From the NCBI GenBank assembly GCA_964534765.1, contig CAZHRJ010000005.1, positions 1 through 47,012 of the forward strand: a DNA stretch of 47,012 bases, read 5' to 3'. Below are positions 26,601-33,948 of the stretch, piece after piece. Source of the DNA: CAZHRJ01 sp964534765. GTDB lineage: Bacteria > Lindowbacteria > 2-12-FULL-62-27. Each line of letters starts with the position of its first letter. Within the stretch, counting starts at the first letter, position 1. The notes beneath the pieces were generated by a model. That model made no database searches, had not been told where the DNA came from, and was given only the letters and a program-made list of their open reading frames with translations. Made by a program: the position numbers and the translations under genes.

Positions 26601-26864
26601 ACATCCATCGGGTCGCGCGTCTATTTTGTGGAAGATGGACTGCCATCCAACAGCGTGACGGCCTTCGCCGTTCATCAGGGAAATCTGTTTGCCGCAACCG
26701 CCGATCTGGCAGATGAAGGCGGCGTGACCCTGTACCACTCTGCTGAAGACAAATGGATTCCCTCCGGCGGCGCCCTGACGGGCCGGGCGCTGGCGCTGCA
26801 TTCGACCGGAACGGTGCTGTACGTTGGGACGTCCCGTGCCCTGCGGGTCCTGACGAGCAAATAA
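23682..26864 (+). CDS. Exported CsgG-like / TPR / beta-propeller protein
   Basis: A 1060-residue protein with an N-terminal signal peptide (hydrophobic stretch about 5-20, ending SAVAT). Residues about 20-320 look like tandem alpha/beta domains of the CsgG/LpoB/FlgT type (LRIAVLDAWDP; KTVAIGQFENATRYPLLDDI; IFLVQGRLS). About 330-720 is helical with TPR-like pairs (YLNPKGAESRLLLAICLKE; IGQAHLNQRRWTDAAAAFGR). About 760-1060 holds repeated propeller-like blades ending in xLWxG/xLWVAT (GRLWVATYGHG, DRLWLGFGD, GQLWIGCYS). The ATG at 23682 has GGAG 7 bases upstream and begins the signal peptide. It is likely periplasmic or outer-membrane associated. A sigma factor and an anti-sigma factor follow directly, suggesting a shared envelope-response role; this is inference. 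Confidence 0.7.
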   Translation: MRSRILGILMVCHVLAGSAVATPLRIAVLDAWDPVRRAADTRPELTKLTDLMRAEISIDTRFVLVERDQSGEIVDEWILRSALGDPPSPSGALAGCDLYLFTSADPPSARGGWILRFRAVAYPSADIVATLIEETTSLSGRRQLEMISRSVLSLLARPIPSGEKTVAIGQFENATRYPLLDDIARQIRDRIEESYAKDPSARLLERWRTDRLLDEMRMQEVFGNGRSPGGEGSIFLVQGRLSTGSGILRSSDLTFQLDMRLTEVDRRRTWAILRRQIRADQLAQSADEIVQSIQNLIRQSAATDASTVFEAERHLQASLLYAQEAGLSLVVRDIRDRSYDYLPRASALFYRARGRKEVLMAAIAEATNAVYLNPKGAESRLLLAICLKEDLIAEFNRAHDLLTELSHRADLSPRLRRRVLAELTRVPQPYINDPRSRHVREADRAVQSLKEIETDRIKQGRAVLNSLRIAIHRLKNPSIAFERGLEALRMADQQWQADKGKNLFGYGYYFETVLDQERLPGVEIQSLLAAIRSHESDARPEQRLVIWNKIGQAHLNQRRWTDAAAAFGRSLEFFKESWPDSGVVNRQGLWVFGARSVSGWMESQVQTGKSEEALRAGEDFIRYPEDDLSMHIPVRIHTDRPAARIRYQLGKLHESRGNPVRALALYLEASRRDLSEPDLKENIRRLQKKLGSAVPANRFPFMDLEAGKLPAGPPGQPVTGVVSVPGKVWAGIFPTAPYGIPFFLNHSQEPGNRPGGGVYMEENGGPYRRIPIAGLPEDISVTALAVHRGRLWVATYGHGVAAYDLISGRWTLFREPEGMPMPHVISLYPDDDRLWLGFGDVSRGGLGWIDLRDQSVHIYSSGRRKKDPSKGPPAGPITAITRFRNRMYAAEYMVGIKSFERDSINPEFETIRHRHPDKGASRIPDLYNRISALAVWNGQLWIGCYSVGKGGSIGADHQNGGIGRMPLDPSGAGTSIGSRVYFVEDGLPSNSVTAFAVHQGNLFAATADLADEGGVTLYHSAEDKWIPSGGALTGRALALHSTGTVLYVGTSRALRVLTSK

Positions 26865-26896
26865 ATGACCAAGAAAGAGAATGGGGAACCCGTCCA

Positions 26897-27499
26897 ATGA
26901 ATGTGAGCCGGGAAGAGGAAGGCGAAATGATCAAGAAGGCCCAATCCGGGGATACGTCGGCATACGAGGTGCTGGTTCGCGATTCCATTGACCGGCTGTA
27001 CCGGGTGGCTCTCGGATTCACCCGTTCGGATTCCGACGCGGAGGATATGGTTCAGGAGGCGTGTTTCAAGGCATTCCTGTCGATTGGCCGTTTTCGCGGA
27101 GACTCGTCTTTTCGGACCTGGGTGACGCGGATACTGATCAATCAATGCAAGGATTTTCTGCGGAGCCGAAACAGGGGTCCACAGGCGTCGGACGAAGCGG
27201 CCATCGCCGAAGGATCTTCCGCTGATCATGCCGGATCAATTCTTGCGTCGGCATTCGACCCGCCCGATCAATGGGCCGCCCGCGGCGAGATGAGGGAGGC
27301 CATCCGGATGGCGATTGGCCGTCTGCCGGCGGAGGAAAAAACCGTTGCGGTGCTGGTTTGGATTGACGGACAATCGTATTCGGAAGCGGCTTTGGTGATG
27401 GGCGAATCGGAAGGAACGATTGCGTGGCGGATATATGAAGCGCGCAGAAAACTCTGCCGCTGGCTGGACGACTATCGGGAGGAAATCCATGGAAAATAA
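26897..27499 (+). CDS. ECF-type RNA polymerase sigma factor
   Basis: A 200-residue sigma-70-family factor with region 2 (about 15-90: SDSDAEDMVQEACFKAFL, then FRGDSSFRTWVTRI) and region 4 (about 140-195: LPAEEKTVAVLVWIDGQSY, then a helix-turn-helix GTIAWRIYEARRKL), and no region 3 or 1.1. The ATG at 26897 is preferred because a longer frame would run back through the preceding gene. It lies 32 bases after the large exported protein gene and overlaps the anti-sigma gene by 11 bases, the usual arrangement of an ECF factor with its regulator. Confidence 0.92.
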   Translation: MNVSREEEGEMIKKAQSGDTSAYEVLVRDSIDRLYRVALGFTRSDSDAEDMVQEACFKAFLSIGRFRGDSSFRTWVTRILINQCKDFLRSRNRGPQASDEAAIAEGSSADHAGSILASAFDPPDQWAARGEMREAIRMAIGRLPAEEKTVAVLVWIDGQSYSEAALVMGESEGTIAWRIYEARRKLCRWLDDYREEIHGK

Positions 27500-28409
27500 C
27501 CGTTCGGGCGCCTGCGGCGATCACTGGGGGACGCTCTTGTCCAAATACGCCGACCGGGAACTGGCCGGTGTGGACCGGGAAGAGGTTGAGCGGCATCTGG
27601 CGGGGTGCGAGACCTGCCGTCGAGGCCTGGTCCGGTATGAGATTATTTCAAAATCCATCGGATTGGATCCGACATTGTCTGTCGATCGGCGTGAGCGGGT
27701 GATCGGGAAATTGCTGGGCCGCATCGGGTATGACCGGTCCGAAACGTCGATCTGGAGCCGCTGGGTCGAGCAGGTTCAATCCGTGTTTTCGGCGCACGTC
27801 CTTGCCGGCGCGATGGCCGCCGCCGCGTCTATTTTTTTCGCGCTCTGGATACAGGAGCGATCGCATCTAAAAGAGTTGGATCGCCGCATGGCCGCGGTTC
27901 CCGTCACCGCCATTTCGATGAATTCCACGGACCGCAGGCTGCTGAGCAACATGAGGGTTGCCTACAGCGGCGATATTGACTGGCTGACCCTGTCCGGCGA
28001 TCAGATTCAGGTGGGTCTTCCCGAGAAGTCATTCCCGCCGGACGAGTTCGTCGCCGGCCGGGAGGATTACGTGCCGCTGTCGATTGGAGTCGCCTCCGAA
28101 CATCCGATACGGATTCTGGCCCGTGACGGTGCCGTGATCAAGCTCGTCTTGCCGGTGGATGACCGGATTCGCGTCGCCATCCGATGCTCCCTGTCCATCA
28201 CCGCCGCCGGCGCGGCGTTGCTCGACGGAACCTTCACCGTGTTCGGCCGCGGAATGGATGCGGGCCGGAAATCGGAGATATCCTGTGCCGCCGAGTTAAA
28301 ACCGGGCAACCGGATCAAGCTGGGGGAAGTGTCGTTCGAGGGGCGAATCATCGCCATCCATGTTACCGCCGGCGAGCGGATCAGCGTCTCACCCGAGGCG
28401 CAGTTGTAG
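27489..28409 (+). CDS. Zinc-finger anti-sigma factor, membrane-anchored
   Basis: A 306-residue protein with an N-terminal anti-sigma zinc-binding domain (HLAGCETC, His-x3-Cys-x2-Cys, at about 37-44, with an upstream His in GDHWGTLLSKYADREL). One membrane helix follows at about 105-122, and then an extracytoplasmic beta-rich region of about 180 residues with no family I recognise. By family analogy the cytoplasmic part would hold the neighbouring ECF factor inactive until a signal in the periplasm is sensed. It overlaps the sigma gene by 11 bases. A terminator hairpin starts at its stop codon. Confidence 0.87.
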   Translation: MENNRSGACGDHWGTLLSKYADRELAGVDREEVERHLAGCETCRRGLVRYEIISKSIGLDPTLSVDRRERVIGKLLGRIGYDRSETSIWSRWVEQVQSVFSAHVLAGAMAAAASIFFALWIQERSHLKELDRRMAAVPVTAISMNSTDRRLLSNMRVAYSGDIDWLTLSGDQIQVGLPEKSFPPDEFVAGREDYVPLSIGVASEHPIRILARDGAVIKLVLPVDDRIRVAIRCSLSITAAGAALLDGTFTVFGRGMDAGRKSEISCAAELKPGNRIKLGEVSFEGRIIAIHVTAGERISVSPEAQL

Positions 28410-28429
28410 CCGGCGGCTAAGATTTTTTT
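28407..28429 (+). terminator. Rho-independent terminator shared by two convergent stop codons
   Basis: The palindrome TAGCCGGCGGCTA at 28407-28419 can form a 5-bp stem with a 3-base loop and is followed by seven T at 28423-28429. It would end the sigma/anti-sigma transcript. The TAG at its left end is the anti-sigma stop; its right end is the TAG stop of the minus-strand hybrid gene. No T-run follows on the minus strand. Confidence 0.55.
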
Positions 28430-29571
28430 CGAAAACTGAAATTATGGTGGAGTTTCAAAGTCGAATCGTCCGGGATATCGGCCCGGAGGATGCAGCCGGA
28501 GGCGATGACGCATCGCGATCCGACCTTGACGAATGGTTCGATGTAAATTCCCGTGCCGAACCGCACATCGTCGCCGACAAACACGCTGCTCGACGTAATC
28601 ACCGCCGGCCCAAAACTGCAGTGGCTGCCGAGCCGGGAGTGGTGCTCGATACTGCAGTAGGCGCTTAAGAAATTATTGTTGCCGAGCTGAGCGCATGGGC
28701 CGATTTGGCAGAATGCCAGGATGACGTTTCCGACGCCGAGATTGGCGAACTGGCCGATCGCGGCCGACGGGTGGACGACGTTATGGAAGGGGACGCCGGC
28801 GGCGGAGAAATCCTCGTAAAACCGCTTACGGACCGGGATCGATGTGCTGATGGAAATAACGGCGCCGGTGATTTCGCCGGCATCGAGCAGTTGCCTGGCA
28901 TGCTTCGCCGATATCTTGCCCACCACCGGAACGCCCATAACCTTTTTCCCCTGCAGCTGAGCCGCGTCGTCCATGATCGCCGCCGCGACCTGGTGACTCA
29001 CCTTCGCGATCATGTCCAGGAGCTGCACCGCACCGTCTCCGCCGCCGATGATGAGCACGCGCTCGGGTCCGCATTTGGAGTAGTGATCATGGACGGTGTC
29101 CGCCCGGGACGGCGCCAGCCGCTCGATTCGCGCGCTTTTTATATACGCCAGGACGTCCGCTTCGGTAATTTTATCTCCCGAAGCCGGAATTTTATCGATG
29201 GCGAGTCCGGATTTATCCGCGAGGAGTTTTGCTTTCTGCGTCCATTTGGCCGATTCGATTTTTGCCGCGGCCCGGCGGGACAGGATATCCTGCCGGAGTC
29301 TGTCCTTTTCCATCGCTGAAACCTGAGCCGGTGCGATCACGCCGATGATGGATCCCACATCGACGGTCTGTCCGGCTGCGGAAAAGATCACCAGATAGCC
29401 GCTTCCGGGGGCTTCGATGTCCGCAACGGCCTTGGTGGTTTCGATCGAGCAGACGATCTCAGCTTTCTCGACCGGCTGGTTGTCAGGGCGAATCCAGTCG
29501 ACGATCTGTGCTTGGGTGTCGTTGACGCCCAGTTGGGGAATGACGATTTCGATGAGTTTGGAGTCAGTCAT
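28417..29571 (-). CDS. Hybrid lipoyl domain / E3-binding domain / NeuD-PglD-type acyltransferase
   Basis: A 384-residue fusion. Residues about 5-82 form a lipoyl/biotinyl domain with the modifiable lysine K47 in ETTKA. Residues about 105-148 resemble the peripheral subunit-binding domain of 2-oxo acid dehydrogenase E2 proteins (SAKWTQKAKLLADKSGL then KITEADVLAYIK). Residues about 168-384 are a sugar O/N-acyltransferase of the NeuD/PglD type: RVLIIGGGDGA (Rossmann-like start) and left-handed beta-helix repeats with the IEHHSRLGSH histidines. The E2 catalytic core (HxxxDG) is missing; the acyltransferase replaces it. It is last in an overlapping trio with E1beta and E1alpha. My reading is that acyl groups made by E1 pass on the lipoyl arm to a sugar; the sequence does not prove this. 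Confidence 0.85.
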   Translation of the reverse strand: MTDSKLIEIVIPQLGVNDTQAQIVDWIRPDNQPVEKAEIVCSIETTKAVADIEAPGSGYLVIFSAAGQTVDVGSIIGVIAPAQVSAMEKDRLRQDILSRRAAAKIESAKWTQKAKLLADKSGLAIDKIPASGDKITEADVLAYIKSARIERLAPSRADTVHDHYSKCGPERVLIIGGGDGAVQLLDMIAKVSHQVAAAIMDDAAQLQGKKVMGVPVVGKISAKHARQLLDAGEITGAVISISTSIPVRKRFYEDFSAAGVPFHNVVHPSAAIGQFANLGVGNVILAFCQIGPCAQLGNNNFLSAYCSIEHHSRLGSHCSFGPAVITSSSVFVGDDVRFGTGIYIEPFVKVGSRCVIASGCILRADIPDDSTLKLHHNFSFRKKS

Positions 29572-30577
29572 GGCTGAGTAGTTTCATCACCTCGTTTTCG
29601 ATTTTCGCCGCCGACGGCAGCACCTTGTCCTCCAATTCGCTTGCCGCCGGTATGACCGTTGGCTCGGCCGACAGCGTCGCGATCGGCGCCGCCAATCGCG
29701 CGGCGGCTGACGCGTAGAGGCGGCTTGCGATTTCGGCGGACCAGCCAAAACAGGAGGTTCCCTCCTCCACGATCAGGACCCGCCGCGCCTCTTCGACCGC
29801 GTCCTGGATGTCCGCCATTGGCGCGGGTGAAAGGAGGCCCGGCAGACAGCAGAGGACGCGAATTTCCTCCGCGGCGAGTTTTTCCAGAACCGGAATCATC
29901 AGCCGGCTGACGCCGCCGTAGGTCAGAATGCAGACATCGGGCCTTTCACCCGGCCGGTAGTTCATCAGCCGCACCGATTCGTAGCCCAGCGTTCCGGCGG
30001 ATCGAGCAACTCGGATAGTCTCGGATCCGTCAAAGAGAGCCGCCGGGTAGAGCAGTTTATTTTCGACGAACAACACCGGATTTTCCCGTTCGACGCTTCG
30101 GCGGAGCAGTTTTCCCACCGAGTGTGCGTGGGATGGCGCGACGACGTCAAGGTCCGGTATTCCGAGGAAATGTTTTTCGATGGACTGGCTGTGGGTCGGG
30201 CCGTACCCGCGTCCGCCGCCCATGGGTGTGCGGATGACGAGCGGCACGGTGACTTGGCGGTTGTACATACCGGAATATTTACAGGCATGGTTGATGACCT
30301 GGTCGAACCCGATGGACATAAAATCCCCGAACATGATTTCAGCGATGGGCCGCATGCGGCGCAGCGCCAATCCGACACTGACGCCGACGATTGAATACTC
30401 GCAGACCGGCGTGGTTATGACGCGGCCGGGAAATTTCGTGCTGAGTCCGACGGTGGCCTTAAACGCGCCGCCGCCACCGGCGTCAAGAATATCCTCGCCG
30501 AGGACGACGACGCGCTCGTCCTCCTCCATGATGGCGTGAAGCGTTTTGCGGATATCGACAACGTAGGAGTTTAACAT
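29564..30577 (-). CDS. 2-oxo acid dehydrogenase-like E1 beta subunit (second copy)
   Basis: A 337-residue transketolase-like beta subunit related to pdhB in this window but clearly diverged. It keeps VVVLGEDI, TTPVCEYSIVGVSVGLAL, FGDFMSIGFDQVINHACKYS, GGGRGYGPTHSQS and the C-terminal VLIVEEGTS strand. The usual PISE segment of E1beta reads PVCEYS here. Its ATG overlaps the E1alpha stop (ATGTTAA) and its stop overlaps the hybrid acyltransferase start, so all three are probably translated together. The natural oxo acid is unknown. Confidence 0.88.
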   Translation of the reverse strand: MLNSYVVDIRKTLHAIMEEDERVVVLGEDILDAGGGGAFKATVGLSTKFPGRVITTPVCEYSIVGVSVGLALRRMRPIAEIMFGDFMSIGFDQVINHACKYSGMYNRQVTVPLVIRTPMGGGRGYGPTHSQSIEKHFLGIPDLDVVAPSHAHSVGKLLRRSVERENPVLFVENKLLYPAALFDGSETIRVARSAGTLGYESVRLMNYRPGERPDVCILTYGGVSRLMIPVLEKLAAEEIRVLCCLPGLLSPAPMADIQDAVEEARRVLIVEEGTSCFGWSAEIASRLYASAAARLAAPIATLSAEPTVIPAASELEDKVLPSAAKIENEVMKLLSHD

Positions 30578-31515
30578 CGGGTCCAGGAGGAGATGAAGTC
30601 GTCGTAAGAGGTTTGCGGGTCTTTGAGGCAGGTATCGGTGGTATCTTCGATCCGTTTCAGTATTCCGGCCTCCTGTTTTGTGCAGGATTCCTCGCCGATT
30701 TCGGAAACCACGGAAGCGCGCAGAATCGGGAGGGGATCCTTCCTGCGCAGATCCTCCAGGTCCGTTTCGCTGCGGGTGTCATCCCCCTTGCTGTGCGCGC
30801 GCAGCCGGTAGGTGGTCACGTGCAAAAACGCCGGCCGGGACTGGGTCCGGATATCGGCCACGAGTTGTTTAGCCAGTGCATGTAATTCCAATACGCGGCC
30901 CGCCTCCATCGATTCGGAGCGGATCCCGAAACTCCGGGCGCGGGTGCCCAAGTCGCCCGCATGCGCGAGAGATTTGGGTGTGGTCTGGGAGATGCCGTTG
31001 TCTTCGAGGACAAAGAGCAGCCGCAGGTTCCAGAGTCCGGCGGTATTGAGCGCCTCATAGGTGGCGCCCTGGCCCATGGTACCGTCGCCGAGGAAAACGG
31101 TGGTCACGGCGTCAGATCCCTTGATTTTTTCCGCGAGCGCCGCGCCGACGGCGTTGGGGCCGATTCCGCCCTGGATGCCGTTGGAGTAGAAGTTTCGGAA
31201 GTGGAGGTGCTGGGTGCCGCCGATCCCGCCGCACACGCCGCTTGAGCGGCCCATGACTTCGGCCATGAGCCCTTTGACGGGTCCGCCGTATGCCAGGAAG
31301 TGGCCGTGCCCGCGGTGATTGGAGAAGAGGATGTCGGTTTCGGTATTCAACGCGTCGATGATGGCGACCTGTCCGACCTCCTCGCCGACACAGGTGTGGA
31401 CGGTCCCCCGGAGCAACCCCTTGCCAAACAGGGTAAGGAACTTTTCCTCCACGTTCCGGATCAGAAACGCCTTGAAATAGATTTTCTGCCCAATGCTGGT
31501 CTGCGCCGTTACCAT
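30571..31515 (-). CDS. 2-oxo acid dehydrogenase-like E1 alpha subunit (second copy)
   Basis: A 314-residue ThDP-binding subunit. The ThDP motif runs from GDG at 143-145 to EDN at 171-173; here Glu-Asp-Asn replaces the usual Glu-Asn-Asn. FSNHRGHGH (64-72) and RLRAHSKGDD match the E1alpha family, while HTCVGEEVGQVA replaces the LYSGQEAVAVG of the first copy. I chose the ATG at 31515, with AAGGAGAG just upstream, over an earlier in-frame start at 31542. It heads the E1alpha-E1beta-hybrid operon and is divergent from the beta-helix acyltransferase gene. No E2 core or E3 is encoded beside it. Confidence 0.88.
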   Translation of the reverse strand: MVTAQTSIGQKIYFKAFLIRNVEEKFLTLFGKGLLRGTVHTCVGEEVGQVAIIDALNTETDILFSNHRGHGHFLAYGGPVKGLMAEVMGRSSGVCGGIGGTQHLHFRNFYSNGIQGGIGPNAVGAALAEKIKGSDAVTTVFLGDGTMGQGATYEALNTAGLWNLRLLFVLEDNGISQTTPKSLAHAGDLGTRARSFGIRSESMEAGRVLELHALAKQLVADIRTQSRPAFLHVTTYRLRAHSKGDDTRSETDLEDLRRKDPLPILRASVVSEIGEESCTKQEAGILKRIEDTTDTCLKDPQTSYDDFISSWTRC

Positions 31516-31542
31516 CCGCTCTCCTTCAACCGGATTCCACAC

Positions 31543-31562
31543 GGTAGTCCTATCAAACTACC
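31543..31562. promoter_or_regulatory. Short inverted repeat in divergent intergenic region
   Basis: GGTAGT (31543-31548) and ACTACC (31557-31562) form a perfect 6-bp inverted repeat with an 8-base spacer, 28 bases before the E1alpha start. It could be an operator or a leader hairpin. I see no other clear signal in the 144-base region between the two divergent genes. Confidence 0.3.
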
Positions 31563-31659
31563 AAGAATCCGGGGGAAAAGAAAATATTTTCACCGGATCA
31601 GCCGGTTCTGCGGCCGGTCATCTTGAAAATCCGCCGATGAGTCCGTACACTGCCGGGCA

Positions 31660-32331
31660 ATGGCAGAACGACGGGTGAAGGCAGTCCACGGCCTGAAAAA
31701 GATCGCGCGCGATCCGGCGAGGGAGATCGAGCTCTCGCGCCAGCTTAAATCCCGCTACGACCGGAACGGACTCCTGGAGATCTATGCCCTCCACGTCTCC
31801 GGTGACACCGACTACCACCAGAAGATGCGCCGCACGGTCTGGCGGGCGCTGGCGAAAAAATTCGGGCATGGGATCACCATCGGCCCCGGGGTTGCGTTCA
31901 AGCACATCGAGACGTTTGAGATCGGCGACGGCGTATTCATCGGCGCGCAAAGCTACATTCAGGGACGATTCGACGGCGTCTGCCGGATCGGCCGATCGGT
32001 CTGGATCGGTCCGCAGAGTTTTTTTGACGCCCGTCAGCTCATCATTGAAGACCGGGTTGGCTGGGGACCGGGCGGCAAGGTCCTTGGATCCATGCACAGC
32101 GGCGTGCCGATCGGGCGGCCGATCATTCAGACCGATCTCATCATCAAACCGGTTCGGATCGGCGCGGAATCGGACATCGGCGTCAACGCCGTGATCCTGC
32201 CGGGCGTCACCATCGGCAAAGGCAGCATCGTGGGCGCGGGCGCGGTGGTTACGCGGAACGTTCAGCCCTACGCGATCGTCACGGGCGTACCCGCCCGCTT
32301 CCTGAAATGGAGGGATGGATACAGCTCTTGA
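31660..32331 (+). CDS. Left-handed beta-helix acyltransferase
   Basis: A 223-residue protein with hexapeptide repeats from about residue 65 to 215 (ITIGPGVAFKHIE, FEIGDGVFIGAQS, VRIGAESDIGVNAVILPGV, TIGKGSIVGAGAVV) and the family ending VTGVPARFL, as in the CysE/WbbJ/maltose O-acetyltransferase superfamily. The N-terminal 60 residues are helical and basic. It probably acetylates a sugar. It is encoded alone on the plus strand between the E1-lipoyl trio and the sugar operon, and is convergent with the latter. The ATG at 31660 lacks an obvious ribosome-binding site. Confidence 0.82.
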   Translation: MAERRVKAVHGLKKIARDPAREIELSRQLKSRYDRNGLLEIYALHVSGDTDYHQKMRRTVWRALAKKFGHGITIGPGVAFKHIETFEIGDGVFIGAQSYIQGRFDGVCRIGRSVWIGPQSFFDARQLIIEDRVGWGPGGKVLGSMHSGVPIGRPIIQTDLIIKPVRIGAESDIGVNAVILPGVTIGKGSIVGAGAVVTRNVQPYAIVTGVPARFLKWRDGYSS

Positions 32332-32346
32332 GCGCCCTGGAAAAAC

Positions 32347-32568
32347 TCAGGGCCGGAGCTTATTCCGCCAGTACGTGAGGCCCTCTTTGCCCGCCAAAAG
32401 GAATCCGATACCGAATGGGATCCAGCTCGCGGCGTATACCCAGCCGCCGATTTTGAGACATCGCGCGCCGTAAAACGGCGCCAGGGCGCCGCCCAGAAAC
32501 AGCGCGGCCCAGCCGATGACGGACGAGGACACAATCAGAGCCGCGCCCCAGAGAAATTTCCGGTTCAA
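32347..32568 (-). CDS. Small two-helix membrane protein of unknown function
   Basis: A 73-residue protein with two hydrophobic segments (about 5-30 and 40-60) and a basic C-terminus. I do not recognise the family. The likely start is TTG at 32568, directly after the stop of the glycosyltransferase fusion, so it would be translated by coupling. Its place at the end of the sugar operon suggests a membrane or flippase-related accessory, but nothing in the sequence shows this. Confidence 0.5.
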   Translation of the reverse strand: MNRKFLWGAALIVSSSVIGWAALFLGGALAPFYGARCLKIGGWVYAASWIPFGIGFLLAGKEGLTYWRNKLRP

Positions 32569-33948
32569 TCAGACGGGTTTGCCCAACCGAATTCGAAAAA
32601 ACCCGATGAGGGTCATCTTGAAGAGCATCCAGCCGTGCCGGAACCGGCTGATGTTGGTCGTCCCGTAGGTTCTCGCACGGTATCGAATCGGCACATCCAC
32701 AATTCCCAGCGCCATCACCGCGGCGGGAAAGAGAATCTCAAAATCGCCAAAGGGGTCGAATTCTGAGTCGAAATCTTTTCGCCATGCGGTCATCCGGTCA
32801 TAGTCGTGCCGCGCGAACAACTTCGTCCCGCACAGCGAATCCCCCAACCGCGCGTCCAGCACCCAGCTTAAGGCTTTCGCGAAAAAAATGTTTCCCAGCC
32901 GGTTCAAAAACCGCATCGCCTCCCCCTCCATCGGATAGACCAGCCTCGTCCCGTTCACAAAATCGGCCAACCCCCCGCAGTAGGCTTCATAAAACCTCCC
33001 TAGGAGTTCCGGCGGCATCGTCAGATCCGCGTCCAGAATCACCAGCACATCCCCCCCGGCCTTTGTCAGACCCAGATGAACCGCGTCGGCTTTGCCCTTT
33101 CCCTCCTGCTGAAAAATCTTGATTTTGAATCGATCCCCGTAGACCCGCGCGACCCTCTGGATTTCATCCCAGGTGCCGTCCGTCGAGTGCCCTTCGACAT
33201 AAATGATCTCCAGGTCCGTCCCGAAATCGGGCATCCGCTTCAACGCCTCCTCGATGTTTCCTCGCTCGTTCCTCGCCGGTATGAGGACAGTGAGCCTCGG
33301 CCGAACGTGCGGCGCGATGATGGGCCGGAGAATCATCAAACTGGCGAATCCAAATTTTCTGATAAACGGCATCGCCGGCAATATCCGGTTCAGCACCGTC
33401 CCCAACCCCAGCAGCTTCAGCGGCACATACGCCACCGGCCGTGTCCGGACCAGTTCGTATCCAGAAAGCCGGGCGAGATTGATAAAGTCAGTATGCGTCA
33501 GAAACGTCGTCGGGGGTTCCCCCTGCCGGAGACCCACAACGCTTGCCAGCCGGTAAAGCCAGCTCCAGTAGGGATTATAGGCCACCACGATGAGCCGTGC
33601 GGTCCGGGCCAATTTGGGTTTGACTTCCGATAGACACTCCTGAATGTCCGTGTCGTGATTGAGCGTCCCATTCAGGAGCACCGCCGACCGGCAAGCGTGC
33701 TCGCCCGACAGGTCCGGGAACGCCCGGCAGCCATCGACGCTGGATTTTCGGGCACATTGGACGAGACTCAAGAGGAAACCCGAGTCGTGCGGAAGCGGCC
33801 GGTACTGGATGACCTGATCGTAGTACCGTGTGAGGTCGGAAATTTCGGCCGCGATGAGCGCGTTCAAATACCGGTGCCAGCCCGGCCGCGAACTATTTTT
33901 TTCCAAGAACGGATTCGATGATGTACCGCGGCCGCCGGCGGGATTCAT
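32569..33948 (-). CDS. Family 2 glycosyltransferase with N-terminal methyltransferase remnant
   Basis: A 459-residue protein. Residues about 215-459 are a GT2 enzyme: RLTVLIPARNERGNIEEAL, EIIYVEGHSTDGTW, LVILDADLTMPP, and a C-terminal region with GDFEILFPA and RYRARTYGTTNI. Residues about 30-205 resemble the later part of a class I methyltransferase (YYDQVIQYRP; LNGTLNHDTDIQECL; ARLIVVAYNPYW). The glycine-rich SAM loop that should follow YRP is missing, so this domain is probably not catalytic. The ATG at 33948 lies inside the end of the upstream gene (56-base overlap, no ribosome-binding site); a TTG at 33906 is a possible alternative start. Probably a polyprenyl-linked sugar transferase in surface glycan synthesis. 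Confidence 0.78.
   Translation of the reverse strand: MNPAGGRGTSSNPFLEKNSSRPGWHRYLNALIAAEISDLTRYYDQVIQYRPLPHDSGFLLSLVQCARKSSVDGCRAFPDLSGEHACRSAVLLNGTLNHDTDIQECLSEVKPKLARTARLIVVAYNPYWSWLYRLASVVGLRQGEPPTTFLTHTDFINLARLSGYELVRTRPVAYVPLKLLGLGTVLNRILPAMPFIRKFGFASLMILRPIIAPHVRPRLTVLIPARNERGNIEEALKRMPDFGTDLEIIYVEGHSTDGTWDEIQRVARVYGDRFKIKIFQQEGKGKADAVHLGLTKAGGDVLVILDADLTMPPELLGRFYEAYCGGLADFVNGTRLVYPMEGEAMRFLNRLGNIFFAKALSWVLDARLGDSLCGTKLFARHDYDRMTAWRKDFDSEFDPFGDFEILFPAAVMALGIVDVPIRYRARTYGTTNISRFRHGWMLFKMTLIGFFRIRLGKPV

Noticed and set aside
24912..26897. 661-codon frame opposite the CsgG/TPR/propeller gene
   Set aside because: No ribosome-binding site, no motifs, Arg/Pro-rich composition typical of antisense translation.
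30571..31515. Acetoin dehydrogenase annotation for the second E1 pair
   Set aside because: E1 sequences alone do not separate acetoin from oxo-acid enzymes, and the linked acyltransferase and sugar genes argue against acetoin catabolism.
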